The position numbers and the translations under genes are program-made. Positions 62,777-64,000 of a stretch of 64,000 nt of DNA are shown one piece after another. Every line of letters begins with the position of its first letter. Position 1 is the first letter of the stretch. The DNA is from Nocardia sp. NBC_00508 (GTDB lineage Bacteria > Actinomycetota > Actinomycetes > Mycobacteriales > Mycobacteriaceae): positions 1,426,001 through 1,490,000 of the forward strand of contig NZ_CP107852.1 of NCBI RefSeq assembly GCF_036346875.1, in the 5' to 3' direction. The notes under the pieces were generated by a model, which did not search any database, was not told the DNA's origin, and was given only the letters and a program-made list of their open reading frames with translations.

Positions 62777-63292
62777 CTACGAACGATGGGACAAACCGGA
62801 CCGCGGTAGACGCCACTCCATCTCGAATTCCCGCCGCGGGTCGCCAGGGGCCATCGCCCCACTCACGCCCGTCCGCACGAAACCGTTGCGCAGATACAAC
62901 CGCTCGGCGAAGGTGTTGCGCTCGGCGACCTCCAATCGGACCACGCGGTGGCCACCCGCCGCGGCCCAATCGAGCACCGCGCGGACCAGGCGGTCCGACA
63001 CCCCGGTCCCCCGTGCCTGCGGCGCCACCCACATCGAAATCAAGTGCACACCATCGCGTTCCGGATCCGGCATGCCCGCGACCGTGCCCAGCTCGACCCC
63101 GGCCGACTCGGCCAGGAATTGTGCCCGATCCGCCAGCGCCCGCCGCCAGTCACCTTCGGTGCGGGCCCGCGCCTCGGCAAGGGTGGAACCGAAGAACTGC
63201 GGCGTGTCGGCCAATGCCCTGAGCCGGATGCGCCGGAACGCCGCCCATTCGTCCGGCTTGAGAAGCCTGATCTCCGGTGTCGCGACCTCCAT
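62777..63292 (-). CDS. GNAT-family N-acetyltransferase
   Basis: 171 residues from the ATG at 63292 (MEVATPEIRLLKPDE). Motifs: WAAFRRIRLRALADTPQFFG, ISMWVAPQARGTGVSDRLV (acetyl-CoA loop) and LEVAERNTFAERLYLRNGFV. The group includes RimI-like protein and small-molecule acetyltransferases. The sequence upstream (63293-63625) does not add a convincing N-terminus. Confidence 0.9.
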   Translation of the reverse strand: MEVATPEIRLLKPDEWAAFRRIRLRALADTPQFFGSTLAEARARTEGDWRRALADRAQFLAESAGVELGTVAGMPDPERDGVHLISMWVAPQARGTGVSDRLVRAVLDWAAAGGHRVVRLEVAERNTFAERLYLRNGFVRTGVSGAMAPGDPRREFEMEWRLPRSGLSHRS

Positions 63293-63625
63293 CCGGACTT
63301 CTCTACCCGGCCGTCGATACCGCGCGCAAAGGATTTGCCGCGTCGCTGTCCGCCGACCGACCTCGCCCAGACCTCGACGGCCATGCCTTCGAGCGCCGCG
63401 TGGCGAGCACACTCCACCTTCCTCTCCACCGGACCCGCGTTCAGCGCAGCACGGCTCGCGGTCCGGCCGCAGCGGCCGGATATCCGTCGAGAACACGATC
63501 ACCCCGACCGGTCGCGGGAACACGGAATCGCTCATCCCATGGCCGGGACGATCCTGGTTTCCCACCAGGGTGGTCTCGTCCGCGGTGCGGCGGGATGGGT
63601 GGTCGTCGTGCATGGTCACCTCCAC
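63293..63625. other. 333-bp stretch without a supported gene
   Basis: It lies between the GNAT gene and the partial membrane-protein gene. It can be read through in the GNAT frame, but the residues are Arg/Gly/Pro-rich and unlike coding sequence. No repeat or RNA is seen. Confidence 0.5.
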
Positions 63626-64000
63626 TCAGCCGAGTCTGCGCAGCCCGGCGAACTCCAGCCAGGCGAAGATCGCCACCGCCGCGGCGCCGACGATCAGGAA
63701 CGCCACGCCGAGACCGGTCAGCGCGAGCACACCCGAACCGGCCAGCCCGAGCATCCCCACCGCCGACAGCGCGTTGACGGCGACAACCGCCTGAGCGTGG
63801 CGCGCGGAGATCGCGGGGTACCCGGCGATCAGCAGCAACGCGAGCGCACCGCCCAGCATCGCGACACCGAACGGAATGCTCCACCCGATCGGCAACCCGA
63901 GCGGATCGCGCAGCAATGCGGCGCCGGCCACCAGCACCACGCCGAAGATCCCGGTGCTCCAGCCGTCCACCCTGAGCGCGGTACGCAGGAAGGTGGCGTC
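63626..64000 (-). CDS. Membrane protein, start beyond the window
   Basis: The frame runs off the right edge; a GTG at 63970 is possible, but the residues before it (TFLRTAL, then RVDGW) look like the natural continuation of the same protein. At least four hydrophobic helices are present (WSTGIFGVVLVAGAALL, FGVAMLGGALALLLIAGY, VVAVNALSAVGMLGLAG, LGVAFLIVGAAAVAIFAWLE). It resembles small actinobacterial membrane proteins encoded near anti-sigma or ECF genes. The function is unknown. Confidence 0.75.
   Translation of the reverse strand, partial: DATFLRTALRVDGWSTGIFGVVLVAGAALLRDPLGLPIGWSIPFGVAMLGGALALLLIAGYPAISARHAQAVVAVNALSAVGMLGLAGSGVLALTGLGVAFLIVGAAAVAIFAWLEFAGLRRLG

Overview
The window is high-G+C actinobacterial DNA, most likely from Nocardia or a close mycolic-acid-producing relative. 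The evidence is the block glnE - glnA2 - TAP-like lipoprotein hydrolase - panB, the glnA1/RDD/DUF4191 block (both familiar from mycobacteria), two secreted antigen-85-like esterases, a type VII (ESX)-style substrate operon, and pervasive GC-rich codons with GTG/TTG starts and ATGA overlaps. I saw no rRNA, tRNA, CRISPR array or complete insertion sequence. One structural RNA, RNase P RNA (rnpB), lies at 49555-49975 on the minus strand.

Region 1 (1-12.7 kb) is accessory and the most interesting part. A minus-strand ESX-like cargo operon (YbaB-like protein, a related small protein, an EspC-like helical protein, and a 775-residue lectin-like, Pro/Lys-Glu-rich protein) follows a tightly packed four-gene operon. 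That operon encodes an OmpA/VWA lipoprotein, a four-helix membrane protein with a coiled-coil tail, a membrane-anchored VWA protein and a SIR2-like putative NAD-consuming protein. Directly upstream are a Nudix-winged-helix regulator (NrtR-like architecture) and, divergently, a membrane protein ending in a nucleoside-phosphorylase domain of the type seen in conflict/NLR effectors. I propose this as a candidate undescribed membrane-linked NAD/nucleoside defence or stress system.

Region 2 (12.8-31 kb) begins with glnA1 (preceded by a double GlnR box), RDD, DUF2568, DUF4191 and TY-Chap genes. It continues with an ECF41-type sigma factor whose own gene and both neighbours carry the same TGTCACA-N16-GGTC promoter, then a DUF2334 deacetylase/glycosyltransferase pair, an SDR/TetR divergent pair with a visible operator, a DMT transporter, a translationally coupled hydrolase operon (CocE-like, M20 peptidase, monoacylglycerol lipase) plus a type II lumazine synthase, and assorted small enzymes.

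Region 3 (31-48 kb) holds an EEP phosphatase, two antigen-85-like esterases flanking a small HxlR-regulated catabolic cassette, then the conserved nitrogen/pantothenate block glnE-glnA2-TAP hydrolase-panB, followed by a lipoprotein, prolyl aminopeptidase, CHAD and RNB-ribonuclease genes. GlnE (adenylyltransferase) and GlnA1 (with its Tyr406 adenylylation site) act together, but here they are 23 kb apart.

Region 4 (48-64 kb) contains small secreted proteins, rnpB, an XRE/DUF6879 regulatory module beside a lone resolvase-like domain, a TetR/membrane pair, and a minus-strand operon (internally deleted flavin monooxygenase, SDR, LVIVD protein, DUF305 protein, acyl-CoA dehydrogenase) facing an AraC regulator. 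It ends with acetyltransferases, an Ala-rich membrane protein and a partial membrane protein.
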